Source of the DNA: Stachybotrys elegans
Lineage: Eukaryota; Ascomycota; Sordariomycetes; Hypocreales; Stachybotryaceae
DNA: 64,000 nucleotides
Direction: 5' to 3'
Assembly: GCA_020746835.1 (NCBI GenBank)
Contig: JAGPNK010000009.1
Span: 1,612,001-1,676,000 of the forward strand
Each line of letters opens with the position of its first letter. Position 1 is the stretch's first letter. Of this stretch, positions 34,882 through 47,100 are shown piece after piece. Under the pieces are notes generated by a model. It saw only the letters and a program-made list of their open reading frames with translations, did not search any database and was not told the origin of the DNA. Position numbers and translations under genes: made by a program.

Positions 34882-36860
34882 ATGGATGCGGATAGAGGCG
34901 TCCGAAGGCGGGACACGACCAAAGGTCCCCCGCTGCGAATCCTCTCTCTAGGTGCGTCCAAGTCCCCTCTCCTCTCGTTGCGCGCCGCGGCTGACAATCA
35001 CAGATGGAGGAGGTGTTCGTGGCTACTCCATGTTCATCATCATCCAGGAGCTCATGCACCGAACCTTTGTCGAGATTAATGGCCGCGCCCCTCGTCGTCA
35101 CGAGATCCCCAAGCCATGCGACCACTTCGACCTCATCGTCGGCACGGGAACCGGCGGTCTCATTGCCCTCATGCTCGGTCGCCTGCGACTCGACCTGGAG
35201 ACGTGCAAAGAGCTCTATGTTCGCATGACGCGACACGTCTTCGAAACCGACAAGACCATCGCCGGCATCCCCTACCGTTCCACCCTCTTCAAGGCCAGCA
35301 AGCTCGAGGAGGCCATTCGCCAGTGCGCCCGGGAGCACACAATCGACGAGACCGAGGGCAACGACGGCACCGACGTTGAACTCATCAACCCGCTAGCTCG
35401 TGGCTCGTCCAACTCGAGCAACGTTCGGCGCCATGCCAGCAATGCCAGCACCGTCAGCTTCAGCGCCCGCGGGGCTGCTGCACAAGCCGCCGCCAGGCCA
35501 AGCGTAGGGCGTGGCGGCAACCCAAACGCCAGGCTGTACGATGCACGTGAAAATAGGACCAAGACGTGAGTTTCCCCCCCATCTCCCCAGCCCGTGTTTG
35601 AAACGCGCCGTGTAGCTGACTGAACTTTTATCCAGCGCCGTGACGGCTATGTACAAGGGCTCCTCCAAGGGAGCTCCGCCCGCCATGCTGCGATCCTACG
35701 ACTCCCGCCGCGAACCGCCGCCCGAGTTTGACTGCAAGATCTGGCAGGCTGGTCGCGCAACATGCGCCATAGGCCTCGCGTTCAAGCCTATCCAGATCGG
35801 GCAGTCGGCCTTCCACGACGACGGCGCCGGCACCTTCAACCCCACCCCGGATGCCCTAGACGAGGCTGTGCTAAACGAGTGGCCTGGTCGCGACATTGGC
35901 GTTCTGGTCAGCGTGGGCACTGGCAAGCGCCCGCGAGGCAGTGATGCGAACCAGCAGATGTGGTACGAGGGCTTCATGGGGGAGTTTGCCGAGGCGCGCC
36001 GCCGGCTCATCTCCAAGATTGAGGGCTGCGAAGCCATCCACGAGTACATGCTGCGGGAGCATCTGCCCAAGCGCAACGTCAACGTGGAGAACTACTACCG
36101 CCTCAACGTCGAGATTGGCGTGGGCGAGTTTGGCATGAACGAGTGGCACAGGCTGGCCGAGATCAGCACCAGCACGCGCAGGTACATGGCCAGGGAGGAT
36201 GAGAAGAGGATGACCATGGGCATCGCCAGCAAGCTGGCCAGGATTCACAAGGCCAAGAACCGCATCGAGCAGCGCGGCATGCTCGACGTCCCCGAGGCCA
36301 ACAAGGCGCCCACATGCTACGACGACTTCCCGCCGCTCGCCGTCGAGCTGCCCGGCGACTCTCCCATCAGCATGAACGGGAACCTGCCGCCCATCAGCCC
36401 GAGCCCCCGGTCGTCGTACTCGTGGACCGACGACCAGATGGGACACACATCACCAATCCACACGGCGACCGACCGCTTCCACCCCGATGACGATGACGAC
36501 GTGCCGCCGCCGCCGCCACCGCCCAAGTCGGGCCCCATGTCCCCTGTCAGAACTAGCCATGACTACCCAGACAAGCTGATTGTCACATCCCCCACGCCCG
36601 ATGAATACCGCACAGCTTCGGGCGCCGACAAGATCATCATCACCAGCCCTGACGAGCAGCCCCGGCCACTTCCGAAGCAGCAGTTTATGCCGCCCACCAC
36701 GCGGCTCGAGCCGCCACCGCTGCCTCCCAAGACGCCGCTCTCCGCTGACGGAGCTGCGCAGCGCTTCCCGGCCCCGCTGCCATCGCCGCCGTACCCGATG
36801 GACGATGACGAGGCACCTCCACCTGTCAACATGGCGCGGAAGCCAGACTACAGAGGATGA
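34882..36860 (+). CDS. patatin-like phospholipase-fold protein lacking the nucleophile Ser
   Basis: Three exons, 34882-34951, 35004-35565 and 35636-36860 (618 aa); the first intron splits Asp24 of the oxyanion motif. DGGGVRG at 24-30 and the fold strand FDLIVGTGTGG (65-75) identify a patatin domain. The expected GxSxG is G-T-G-T-G, so the nucleophile Ser is Gly72, and the DGA motif with the second dyad residue (SAFHDDGAG) is kept. The domain extends to about residue 360. The rest is low-complexity: acidic, then proline-rich (DDDDDVPPPPPPPK), and basic near the end. The protein is probably a lipid-binding or regulatory non-enzyme in the cytosol. I recall similar Gly-containing fungal proteins, so the change may be ancient. 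It is divergent to the caspase-like gene. Confidence 0.9.
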
Positions 36861-38235
36861 GGAGGAGAAGGAGGAGGAGGAGGAGGGCAGCAAAGGTGCA
36901 GGGTGTAGTAAGGTTGTCTTGGAATGGCGTACACGGATATTTAGGACTCTTTGCTTGCGGCCAGCTACGGCCGGCAATGACCGGCACATGATACCACGGG
37001 CGTGTTTAATAATGACGACTTGCTTCTCTTTTGTGTAACAAATGTTAATGGATTTCTCATGGCTGCTTCATTTGATCCAGCTGCGTGATGTTCCGACGCT
37101 CTGACGAGGGCTAAAGTGTGAATATGCGCTGATGGACGGCCAGGGAGGGGGATATTCAGCTTTATGCTTGGCGTAGTGTCCAGACCAATTGAACACGGTT
37201 CCGACAATGTCGAGGGTGAAACAACGAGGATTCTCAGTGCCACACCGGAAGCGCTGAGTGACGCCTGACGCCTGACGCCTGATGTACGATTAACGACGGG
37301 GACCTGCCGGAGTTTTCGGGCTTTTCGAACAACCAAGACCCCGAGAGCCCAAGCACCGGGCGTGGGAGGACAAGAGAAGAGACAAGAAAAGGAGGCCGGT
37401 AGGTCTGAGAGATGGAGGCATCGCATGGCTGGATGGGGGAGATGGGGGAGAGACCACACTTGCGGGCGGCATGAGCTGAACGGAGGACGAATGCCTAACT
37501 CGATTGGGAGCCGTCCTGCTCACCCCCCCTGCCCGCCGTCCATGCTGCAGCGGGTGCTTTCTCGCAGACGGAGTGGTAGAAAAAGCAAGTCCATGTCTCG
37601 GACGTGATGCAGTAGACGGTCGACTACTACCATATCGAGCCAGGGGGACCAGCGAGCAAAAGAAACTATATGAAAAGTCTTTCGATGGACGAGGAGTGAC
37701 CGGGGTCATGGCCATCAGGTGTAATTGTTTGGCTGTGACGAAAGAGGCGATGGAGCGAAGTGGCAGCCTTATCCGGCATTTGTTATGCAGCCCGGAGGAG
37801 GGAGGGAGGAAGCGTCTCGTTCGTTCGTATAATTTGCTCTTCCCGTCCCCCCCCCTTCCTCCCCTACTTGGCTCCCTCCCTCCCTCCCACCTCCTCTCTT
37901 CCGTATAGTAGGGACCACGAGAGACAGAAGAGGCGCTTTCGACGCAGATGGGCGGACGGGGTTTTCCGCCAGGAAGCAAAGAAAAGAACGAAAGGAAGAA
38001 AGCAAGTCAGACACAGCACAGGGCCCGTCTTTTTGTCTCTCCTCGCACACGTGCGGCCAAGAACCGCCCCTCGCCCCCGGGACCGAGAAGCATCTGAGAC
38101 AAGCAAAGAGGTGAGTGAGCGGAAACACCTGATTCGACGAAATCGTCCCCGGGCTGCTCTGGGCGGATGGGCTGAGACGTTGGGTCTGTTCAGCGGCCTG
38201 CGCCAAGATTAAAGATAAAAAGGCTCGCCGGATCC
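36861..38235. other. intergenic, no supported gene
   Basis: A GAG/GGA-rich tract follows the patatin-like stop. The 229-codon minus-strand frame at 37290-37979 has a composition like low-complexity DNA and no domain. A TATA-like AGATAAAAAGG precedes the next gene. Confidence 0.55.
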
Positions 38236-40013
38236 ATGAGCGCGCTGCACGGCCTGCCTGGTACGCCTCAGCATGCGAGGCTCAATCGTCGTCCCATGCG
38301 TGCCGAGATCAAGAACAACCCGGACGAGGCACCTCTGGTGTCCCTCTCGATTTCGGCCTCCACGTCACCCACCCTGGGCGAGCGGCCTCGACTGGGCGAT
38401 GACGACGAGCAACACGAGGTGCTGCGGCAGCAGCTCGCGCGCTCGCGCAAGGACCTGATATCCCGCGTCTTCGACGGCCGCACCACGGTAGGGCCCAGGT
38501 CCTTCACCATCTCGATTGCGCGGCTCGAGGTGCCGCGGTCGGTCGGGGGCCTCGACACGTCGATACTCTGCCTGCCGATGCAGTGGAACCGCTTCAACCG
38601 GGAGATGATACGACTTCGTGAGTAAGGCTTGGCTGATGGGTGGGGGAGAGGGCAATCACGCGCGCTGAGAATGCTGAGAAACCCGCCTCGTCATTGCAGA
38701 TATCGGGCTCACGAGCCGCTTCAAGGCCTCCATCGACGGGAGCATGCGGTCCTGCCAGGCCTTCAACGAGCTGTGGGCGCCCTTTTGCGTGCAGGACCGC
38801 ACCATGCTCCAGGTCATGCTCTACGGCGCGGCGTGCTTCTCCTACGAGGCCCGGAGCGTGCCCAAGGCCATCGTCCTCCAGTACAAGGCCGCCGTGTACT
38901 GCCAGCTGCAGGCGTGCCTCGAGGAGAGCCCGGGAGAGGCCAGCGTCGCCGCAACCATGGCCACGGCCCAGATGCTGCTCGCATCGTGGTACTGGGGCAC
39001 CACCGAGGACGTGCGGCAGCACCGGGTCGGCCTGAAGCGCATGATTGCGAGCCGGGGTGGCCTCGGGAGCCTGGGACTCATGGGCTACCTCGCCAAGATG
39101 GTTACAGTGTACGCTTCTACCGACTCTACGTCGTCTGCTTTGTCTTGGGTTGTTTACTTGCTTCAATGTGAGGAGGCATGGCTGATGGATGCCTTATAAT
39201 AATCTTTTTTCTTTCATCAGGAACGACATTACCATGGCCCTCGCTCACGAGACGCAGCCTACCATCTTTGACCAGCCCGACTACGATCTGCCCGAGGAAA
39301 GCGACAGGCACCACGGCGAAATCAGGTACAACACGCCGCTCGCAGCCTCGCGGCCGCCGTTTGCGGGCACAGACATACGACCGCAGACGGCGAGGATCCT
39401 GGACAACCTGCGAGCCATCATCAAGGGCCTCTGCGCGCTGAGGGAACCGCCGGTAGCGCAAGAGCTGGACAAGGTGCTGGAGCAGACCCTGGAACTGTAC
39501 GGGATGCTGGAAGGGCCGCTGGCTGTGCTGGTCGTGGCGGCTCCAAACAAGACGGGCGAGGCCTTTCACGAGTGCATCCGCCGGACGGCACGGCTATACT
39601 GCAGGGCGATCCTGGCGCGGTCGCCGACGAGCCTACTGTGCAGCCGCGAGGAGTTCTCGAGCATCTGGAGGGCGATGCGAAAAGTGCCACTCGGCTCATG
39701 GGACGCCCTGGCAGGGCTCATGATATGGGTGCTGGTGGCGCTGGTGCCGAGCAGCCACTCGCAGCCCGAGGCGCGGACCCTGCGGACGGCGCTCAACGTG
39801 GCCATGATGGCGACGGCCGTCAACGACTGGAACGCCGTGGTGGAGGCGGCGCGCTCGGCCTTCAAGTTCCAGCGATGGGTGAAGGGCGAGGCCGGCAGCG
39901 CAGCATGGACGAGCGGCGTCGGCGACGAGGTGCATGGCGGGGAGGGCGGCGTGGACGAGCATGGGCTCTGCATGAAGACCTGGACGGCGGAAGAGGACGA
40001 GACTACCGAGTAG
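38236..40013 (+). CDS. Fungal_trans_2-type regulator without a zinc cluster
   Basis: Three exons, 38236-38617, 38700-39108 and 39221-40013 (527 aa); the last intron is 112 nt with CATCAG at its end. The middle of the protein reads like the Fungal_trans_2 (PF11951) domain: paired helices followed by HRVGLKRMIASRGGLGSLGLMGYLAK and NDITMALAHE, a block typical for this family of transcription-factor effector regions. No Zn(II)2Cys6 motif appears at the N-terminus or in upstream frames. The first 90 residues are polar. It may act as a cofactor, or the DNA-binding exon may be missing from my model. It is transcribed in the same direction as the patatin-like gene. Confidence 0.82.
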
Positions 40014-40085
40014 AAAAGGGGAGCGGGGGAAAGAAAAAAAGCAAAGAAAGACAAATGGGATTCGGCTTGTTGTCACGAGTACTAT

Positions 40086-40108
40086 GATGGATGGATGGAT
40101 GGATGGAT
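40086..40108. repeat. (GGAT)n microsatellite
   Basis: Five to six GGAT units in the 3' flank of the Fungal_trans_2 gene. Confidence 0.85.
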
Positions 40109-40797
40109 ATTGGGATTCGGGCTTATGGGAGCAATTGGCGACGGAATAGGCGTGGACAACCACCATGTCTACCACTGCTGTTACTATCTTTATCGTTTGT
40201 TTCTACCCAAACATGTCAAAATAAACGGTCGACTTGTCAAACAGGTGGCGCCATTTCTTCAACGGCGGTGACGCTTTGCAAGCATCATCCCAGCGCCGGC
40301 AGACGCAACTATCACGCAGCACGACCAAAGGAGAAGTGAGGCAGCCAGCACAAAGAGAGAGAAATGTGGATGACGTGCCCAAACTGCCGGGAAGATCCCA
40401 GCTTGCAGCTGGCCAATTGGGGGCGGCCAGACGCATTGCCACGTCGTCGCTCAGCATGCCCGCCGGGGGGAGCGGGGAGGGGAGGGGCTGATGCACGCCA
40501 TTTTTGCGTGTGCGTTGTGCGTGTGCGTCTCTGTTTGTCGAGGCGAGAAAGAGGGCTGTCGAGAGGGTTGCGTTGTTTATCCAGAGAGAGGGGAGGGGGG
40601 ACGGTGCATTGCATACATAGATATGCCTGTCGTGTCCTGTTGTTCTGCCGCCGTCCCTTTTGCCCATTCTTCCTTTCTTCCAACCTTTTTGCTGACGGGA
40701 ACTGCCGCACAGCCACTCCTCCAATACTCGACCCAATCAATCCTTTTTGCCATTGACGCCTCAATTCTCTCGCAACTCTGCTCTCTCCCGCCCCCGA

Positions 40798-41028
40798 TGC
40801 TCCCCGTCCTCGCAGACCCACTGCGTTCCGTCCGGGCTCCGGCGCCGGCCGTGGCAGCTCCGGCGCGCGCGCTGGCCTCGTACCGCATCGACCGACTCCG
40901 ACGGCGTCCCGGCCGCGCGATCCCCCGCCGGCGCTTGGTCCTCGAGGACGATGACGTCCTTCTTGGCGCTCAGGGCGCCTGCCGCCTCGTGTGCGTGGAG
41001 CAGCTGTACCGTTTCGAGGAGCTGTGAC
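40798..41028 (+). CDS. possible small hypothetical protein
   Basis: A 76-codon frame that starts at an ATG after a C/T-rich leader and ends with TGA. The second half (RRRLVLEDDDVLLGAQ and QLYRFEEL) has natural composition and GC-rich third positions. The first half is Ala/Pro/Arg-rich, as random GC-rich DNA gives. The minus strand is also open here. No family is recognised. Confidence 0.25.
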
Positions 41029-41140
41029 CCGGCGACGACTACATCCTCCGTTTGGCGGTTCATTTCTTTTTTCTTCTTCCCCCCCTTGGCGTTTTCTTTT
41101 GCCAGCAGCCGAACATACCGCGGGCCAGCCGCTAGCAGTA

Positions 41141-41161
41141 GCTGCTGCTGCTGCTGCTGCA
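41141..41161. repeat. (GCT)n microsatellite
   Basis: About seven GCT/CTG units in non-coding DNA. Confidence 0.85.
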
Positions 41162-42807
41162 GGCCAGAGACTAGCTGTTATACGCCATCACCGATCGAAC
41201 ATGATACAGGGTCTGGGCTCTACTTAGCCTCGTTCCCTACGATGCGAGCGTGCGAGATGATGGATGAGGTGAAGAGGGAAAAGGCCGGCATTTGTTCGTC
41301 CCGCGGCGCTGGGACGTATCATCACCAAAGCCGAAAGACTCTCACCCTCGGCGGAGAAGGCAACACATGGCATCTACATACACACGCTATCATACTGAGA
41401 CGGGGGGAGATTGTCCAGTACTTCTCCATGCCCCCACCCGCTGTTAGTTCTTTTCGCTTGCCTCTATCGAGTGCTCCGTAAGGATCTGGTAATTGGGTCG
41501 ATGACGATGACGATTGACGTGTAACGAAATGACGGACGACTAGAACCAACGAGACAAGAGAGCAATCAGAGATACCATGCCACGCGATTTCGTGATTGGC
41601 TGCCGCACCCAACCATAGTGAAATGAATTGATTGCTTCATTTTGGCTAGCCCTCAGTCACCACATCAGCTGTGAGCGCCGTCGACATGATCGTCCCGCTT
41701 TCCGGGGCCGTGCAGGGCACGAGGCTTCACTTCCAGGGGGGGCGTGTATGGTGTCTCTCTCTCTCCCCACTTGGCATGATGCGAAGCCCACGGCGCGCGC
41801 GTGCCCTGTAGGAAATTAAATAAAAACACAAGTGGCAGTGGACCTGGGAGGCGTGGGCCACGATAGCCTGGGGGAGAGGACCCCGTCTGCTGCGGGCCTT
41901 GAGGTTGCGAATATGATTACTGGCGGATGGTTATTAAATTGTCAAAAATAGAGGGCCGGGGGGAACATCACACCCCTTGTTACGGACACCTTCGGCCAGT
42001 GAAGCCAGACGGGGGACCGGCGGCCGGGGTTGAAGATATTGCCACCTTGTGGAAACGGCAGCATACGCCTGTCAGTGGAGTCGTCAACACAGTTCTCAGC
42101 TGTTGTCCGTCGCCGCTAGTTGCGCCTTGCGTGTGTACTTGACTGCTGGTTGGTGTCGTAAGACAATCTATACAGGACCTTCAACTATTGGAGAGGGTGC
42201 GAAACACCAGTGGCTGCTGCGTCGGATGTATCACGGCGGAATTGATGGCCTTGTCTAGGTCTTTGTCCGGAGAAGGGCTGACAGGCATTTATTTATAGCG
42301 AATGGATGACATGCTTCATGGTGTGACGAGACATGAAACGTCTACTAGGGCATCCAGGTATGTAACGGCTCTGCCAATATGAGCCAATGTCGACGAGCGG
42401 CTCTGATTGTTGGCATTCAAAGCATGGTTGTGCCGACGAGCCAATCGCATCTTCACAGTCACTTGCTGAGACCCTGCATTCATACATTCAACCTACCAAC
42501 ATGGCAGGCCTCGAAGACTCTCTAGATCCACCAGCAAGGTGGCCGCCTTTTGCCAATGGCCAATTCAAGCAACTCTGACATGCCGCAAGGTCAAGGCCGA
42601 TGCTACAGTCTCGGGCCCAGTGGAAACTGTCCATGATTGACTGCTTGCTCGTAGGGCATAGCGATGACGCAACACTATTTGCCTTTCCATTGCGGCTTCA
42701 TCATAGCGTCTGGGCATTGTGACGTGCTTGAATTACAAGCTTGTAGGTTTCTTCAGAGCTGCCATTCCGTCAAGACAGACCACAGCATGTACAGCGTGGC
42801 AAACGGC

Positions 42808-42815
42808 ATAAAAGC
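42808..42815 (+). promoter_or_regulatory. TATA-like box of the Gfo/Idh gene
   Basis: CATAAAAG-type sequence about 210 bp before the ATG at 43022. Confidence 0.3.
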
Positions 42816-42999
42816 TCGTACCTGGGATGGAGCGGTAGACAGCCGCGGATTATGAAGTCATACAGGCACCGCGAAGAGAAATGTCGCACGTCGTCCTTCC
42901 CCGCTCGATGGGGCTGATGCAAGCTTCTCCAGCAATTCCATCACGTCAGACTCTGCATACAGCCAAGCACTCTGTCCAGACCGTACCGTAAAAGACAGA

Positions 43000-43018
43000 A
43001 ACAAACAAACAAACAAAC
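43000..43018 (+). repeat. (AAAC)n in the leader of the Gfo/Idh gene
   Basis: Four to five AAAC units directly before the ATG at 43022, so they lie in the 5' leader. Confidence 0.8.
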
Positions 43019-43021
43019 GAC

Positions 43022-44137
43022 ATGGCTCCCATCGGCGTGGCCATCATTGGCGGCGGCATCTTCGCCCAGACGGAACATCTGGTATGTGTCCCCCCCCCCC
43101 CCCCCCCCCCCCATCCAATATCGCACCGCACCAGCTAACACTGTGAGCAGCCCGCCGTCGAAAAGTGTGACAAGCTCTCCCTCAAGGCCGTCTGGTCTCG
43201 GTCCCTCAAGTCGGCGCAGGCCACGGCCGACCTCGTCACCAAGGACAAGCCCGACGTGTACTCGGGCGACTCCGGGCCCGGCAAGTCCTACGACGACCTT
43301 CTGAAGCGCGACGACGTCGCCGCCGTCATCCTCGCCCTGCCCATCAACGACCAGCCCGCCTACATCGAGGCCGCCCTGACGGCTGGCAAGCACGTCCTGG
43401 CCGAGAAGCCCATTGCCCGCGACGTCGCCCACGCCAAGAAGCTCATCGACTTCTACCAGTCGAGCGGCGCCGCCGGCCGCGGCCAGGTCCTTGCCATTGC
43501 CGAGAACTTCCGCTTCACGCCGCCGTTCCTCTTCGCGGCCCAGCAGGGCGCCGGGCTCGGCAAGGTGACGCACTTCAGCGCCCGCATCATGGGCCTCATG
43601 AAGACGGACAACAAGTACTACAAGACGCCCTGGCGCACCACGCCCGAGTACCAGGGCGGCTTCCTGCTCGACGGGGGCGTCCACTTCGCCGCCGCCACGC
43701 GCCTGTTCCTTAGCGGCGACGCCAACAAGCCCGCCAGCGTCACGGCCCTCACGCACCTGAGCCAGCCGCACCTCCCGCCCATCGACACCGTCATGGCCGT
43801 CGTCCGCACCCGCAGCGGCGCCGTGGGCACGTACCAGCAGTCGTCGGGGTCGCTCGCCGGCGCCTTCGAGTGGGACGTGGCCTACGAGCGCGGCCGCGTC
43901 CAGGTCAAGGGCCAGACGGTGACGGTGACGCCCGAGGGAGGCGAGGAGACGGTCAAGCAGTTTGAGAGGACGTCGGGCGTGGCCGAGGAGGTGGCCGCAT
44001 GGGCAGAGGCGGTTGCCGCGGGGAAGCCCGATCCACTGCAGTCGCCCGAGGAGGCGCTGCGCGACCTCGAGTTCCTGGAGAAGATGTTCCGCAGCGGGGA
44101 ACAGGATGGAGCGCTGCAGACGTACGAGCTACAGTAG
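43022..44137 (+). CDS. Gfo/Idh/MocA-family NAD(P)-dependent oxidoreductase
   Basis: Exons 43022-43081 and 43151-44137 give 348 aa; the 69-nt intron contains a run of 23 C. The N-terminal Rossmann fold starts with GVAIIGGGIFA (GxGxxA-type nucleotide binding) and includes VILALPINDQ and the AEKPIARD motif, diagnostic for this family (the EKP lysine). The C-terminal alpha/beta domain has LLDGGVHFAAATRLF, where the GGVH motif supplies a substrate-binding His. The family oxidises or reduces sugars, inositols or related hydroxy compounds with NAD(P)H; the substrate cannot be told from sequence. No signal peptide is present, so it should be cytosolic. It stands alone, with no clustered partners. Confidence 0.93.
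43090..43112 (+). repeat. C23 homopolymer in an intron
   Basis: Twenty-three consecutive C start eight bases into the intron of the Gfo/Idh gene. The length in the genome is likely to vary and is hard to sequence exactly. Confidence 0.85.
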
Positions 44138-47100
44138 GGCAACAAGCTAGCATGTTCAAATATGGATTGAAAATACATCATCTGCAGACAGGTACTGGAT
44201 TTGGCATTGTTCTGGATGATAGTATGTCTCTTTAGATATGGCTTGCCTCTGTTAAGGACTGTGCTCTAGCATAGAGAGGAAATGCGAGCTGTATGAAGCT
44301 TCGTAAACCAGTTGCCATCGCGCATCTTGCCCTCGAACGGTAGTCCTACTGCAAGGGCTTGTCACGACAGACGGGCCTCGCTCATCTCCACATGATTGGA
44401 AGTGGCTCTGAGACCCATCGTATGATGCGGCTGAGGGTTCCGCTGTTAATAGTTCTACTATTTCTTGACTGGTGTATCGTCTAGCCTCGCTCTCGTCTCG
44501 TAGGCCAGATCACAAACGATAATCTGAGTTATGGCTAGACCGTTCTCGACCCTCACATACACCTCGTGACAGCGACGCTCAAGGCTAGGCGCAAGAGCTG
44601 TGACGAGCTGGCGGGCATATCAACAAAACTGATCTTTGCATTTATATCTCAAAGTCAGCTCGCTACTATAAGCGAACAAATGTCACCTTATTAACCCAAC
44701 TTAGTCTTCCCATTCTAGCGGGTTCCATACTCGAAGTGAATTAGCCTAGGATACTCTAACACAACGCTCACCAGAGACCGAGACGTGGCCTTATCATGGT
44801 GTGGTGGCGTTGAACTGATCACTTTCTGTCTAAACGAAGTTGGGAGTCTCATAGTCCGTTAGAAGACTCGAGGTCTAGAACATATGCAGCTTCAGCTTTG
44901 GAAATGCCGCTTGGCCACGCGCAACTCTACCTGCCGAGGATAGGAGTGACAGGCACAGACGTAGTTGAAGTATGAGTTGATAGAGCAAAAATTTCTGCTT
45001 CAAGGATGGAAGCGCATTATTCGCACAAGACATAGCTAGTCAAGAGAACCGAGGGCATGTTGTAACATGAATACCTTGATATTTGCCAACTCACTCCAAC
45101 TCCTAGCCCTCTGTGACATGAGAACTATGCGAAATGCATCTACGTTGATAATTCCGAAACTGAATGTTGCCTGAGTCCGTAGAACTGATAAAACAGGGAC
45201 GTGGTAGTTCTAGTTGCCCTGAAAGCTGTGAGTTTGCATATCGACTTATAGATTCAATGATGGTCCTCGAAACCACTTCTACCACTGGGCACAGGATCGG
45301 TAGCTCTCATACACTTGATAAGTTTCGGTTCCTGTCATCCAGATACACTTATTACAACCAGTAAGCAATTGCAAACATTTGCCCACTTGCCGCCGTTGAT
45401 TTATTTGCCTGCAGGTTAGAACATGAAGAGATGATTCTGCATGATTCGAAGATGATGGATGGCGTCATCCATATGAACAATTATATATCCCCAAGTAAGA
45501 TAAAACGAATAGCTGCTCGAAAATACGATTTGGGTTATGCAACTTGTAGCTGGGTCGATGTTCAGATAATGTAGCGGCAGTGAGCTGGCAAGGAGGTGAT
45601 AGAATCATGTTCAGCAAAAGTCCTGGCACTGATTATAAAGCCACGTTCATGTCATCATAAACCGCTCAACCAATGTAAAGCAGGCACAAATAGCAATCAA
45701 CATCATAAGTCGGGACCTACCAATAGTTATTTTATTTATTTATTGATCTGATTTTACTTGTACTGTCGAAGACGGCCTCCAATGTGATGGATTTCTATCT
45801 TATCGGGGCAATTGATCAAGAAGCTCCGCATCCCAAGATGGAGTGTCTGTAGTGATTTGGGCATACATCGTCAGTCTCTAGAGGAAGGACTTACAAACAG
45901 CCTGACATGGGGAGGAGGAGATTTCAAAGCCCTTGCTTGTTAATCCCTTTAGTCTAGATCTACGGAGATTTACAGAATCCACAAAGCCTGGCCCTAGCAC
46001 GGCAAAATGCTAGTTGCTTGGAATGAGACCTGACAAGCTGATGACAGATGACAGATGACGCCCAACTTGGTGTCATGATACGTTACACGATGGGAAAGCT
46101 GATGATGGATGGAATCCAGGGAATCCAGGCATGTCGGCGAGGCCGTAGCAACACGAGCGCGACAACAGCGGTGAGCGAACTCGCTCGGTCCCTCTGCAAT
46201 CTTGCAGAAACCGGATTTTGGACATTGATGTGATTGATGCTCGTATACGCAGTAGCCACATATGGGACACCAGGCGGCTGCGCCAACGCCGTGCCCCAGG
46301 GGAAATGAGACAGACGCAGAGGCCATGCCGCAGCCGCGGAAAAACCGGGAAGAGGTCGAGTAAGAAAAAATCACCGTGCTGGTCTTGCCTACTAAGCCCT
46401 TTCACGATCGAGATCTCTGATTGACACATCAACTAAGAGGCGGGCGCGCTTCACACGAACAGCACAGCTAATGCCTACCTAAAACAGCCGACCCACGCGC
46501 TGCCACGACCAGCCTCCTACCCTGATCTTCATCAATAAGTCATTCAACCACGCCCCCTGACCCCTTGCCGCGTGGTTGAACGGTTCATGTTCATCACGAG
46601 GAAGCGGTTCACGATATGCAGGCCGCAAGGGGACTTGGAAGCTCCACAGATAGCCACAGATAGCCGGGAAGAGAGGGGAGAAAACAGCTGGAGGGTGCGT
46701 GCGTGTGTGTCTTGTTCTGTACACGAGACGACGAAAGCAGAAGTTTTAGGAGCCGGAAACCTGCCAAGGGGCACATGATGGGATGCCAAAGTTTGGTTAG
46801 AGTTTGATGACTGCATAACGATACCACGCTCCATGAGCCGTGCCGCCCGCGAGCAGTGCCATGGTTGAGCTGCGCTGCACGCTGCGCTGCGCTGCATGGT
46901 GAAGGCGGGAGGGGCCTTGTTGGTTGTCAGGCACATGACGAGCTGGCAGCCGTTCGGCAAGCCCTACTGCCAAGTCATTGTTTCGCATGCAGATAGATAG
47001 GGGACTCGAGGGAGGAGCGCTGGCACTAGGTCATTCCGGAGAGACCCAGTGCCTAATGTCCCCAAGGCGTGGAGAAGAAGGACGACTGGAGTCTGGCGAG

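Larger units (their letters stand above)
40014..43021. other. intergenic with one weak small ORF
   Basis: Three kb of mostly non-coding DNA with a (GGAT)n run at 40086-40108, a GCT run at 41141-41160, and the promoter of the Gfo/Idh gene. A 76-codon frame at 40798-41028 is the only coding candidate. Confidence 0.5.

Noticed and set aside
37290..37979. 229-codon minus-strand frame
   Set aside because: No motif; composition reflects GC-rich non-coding DNA between two well-supported genes.
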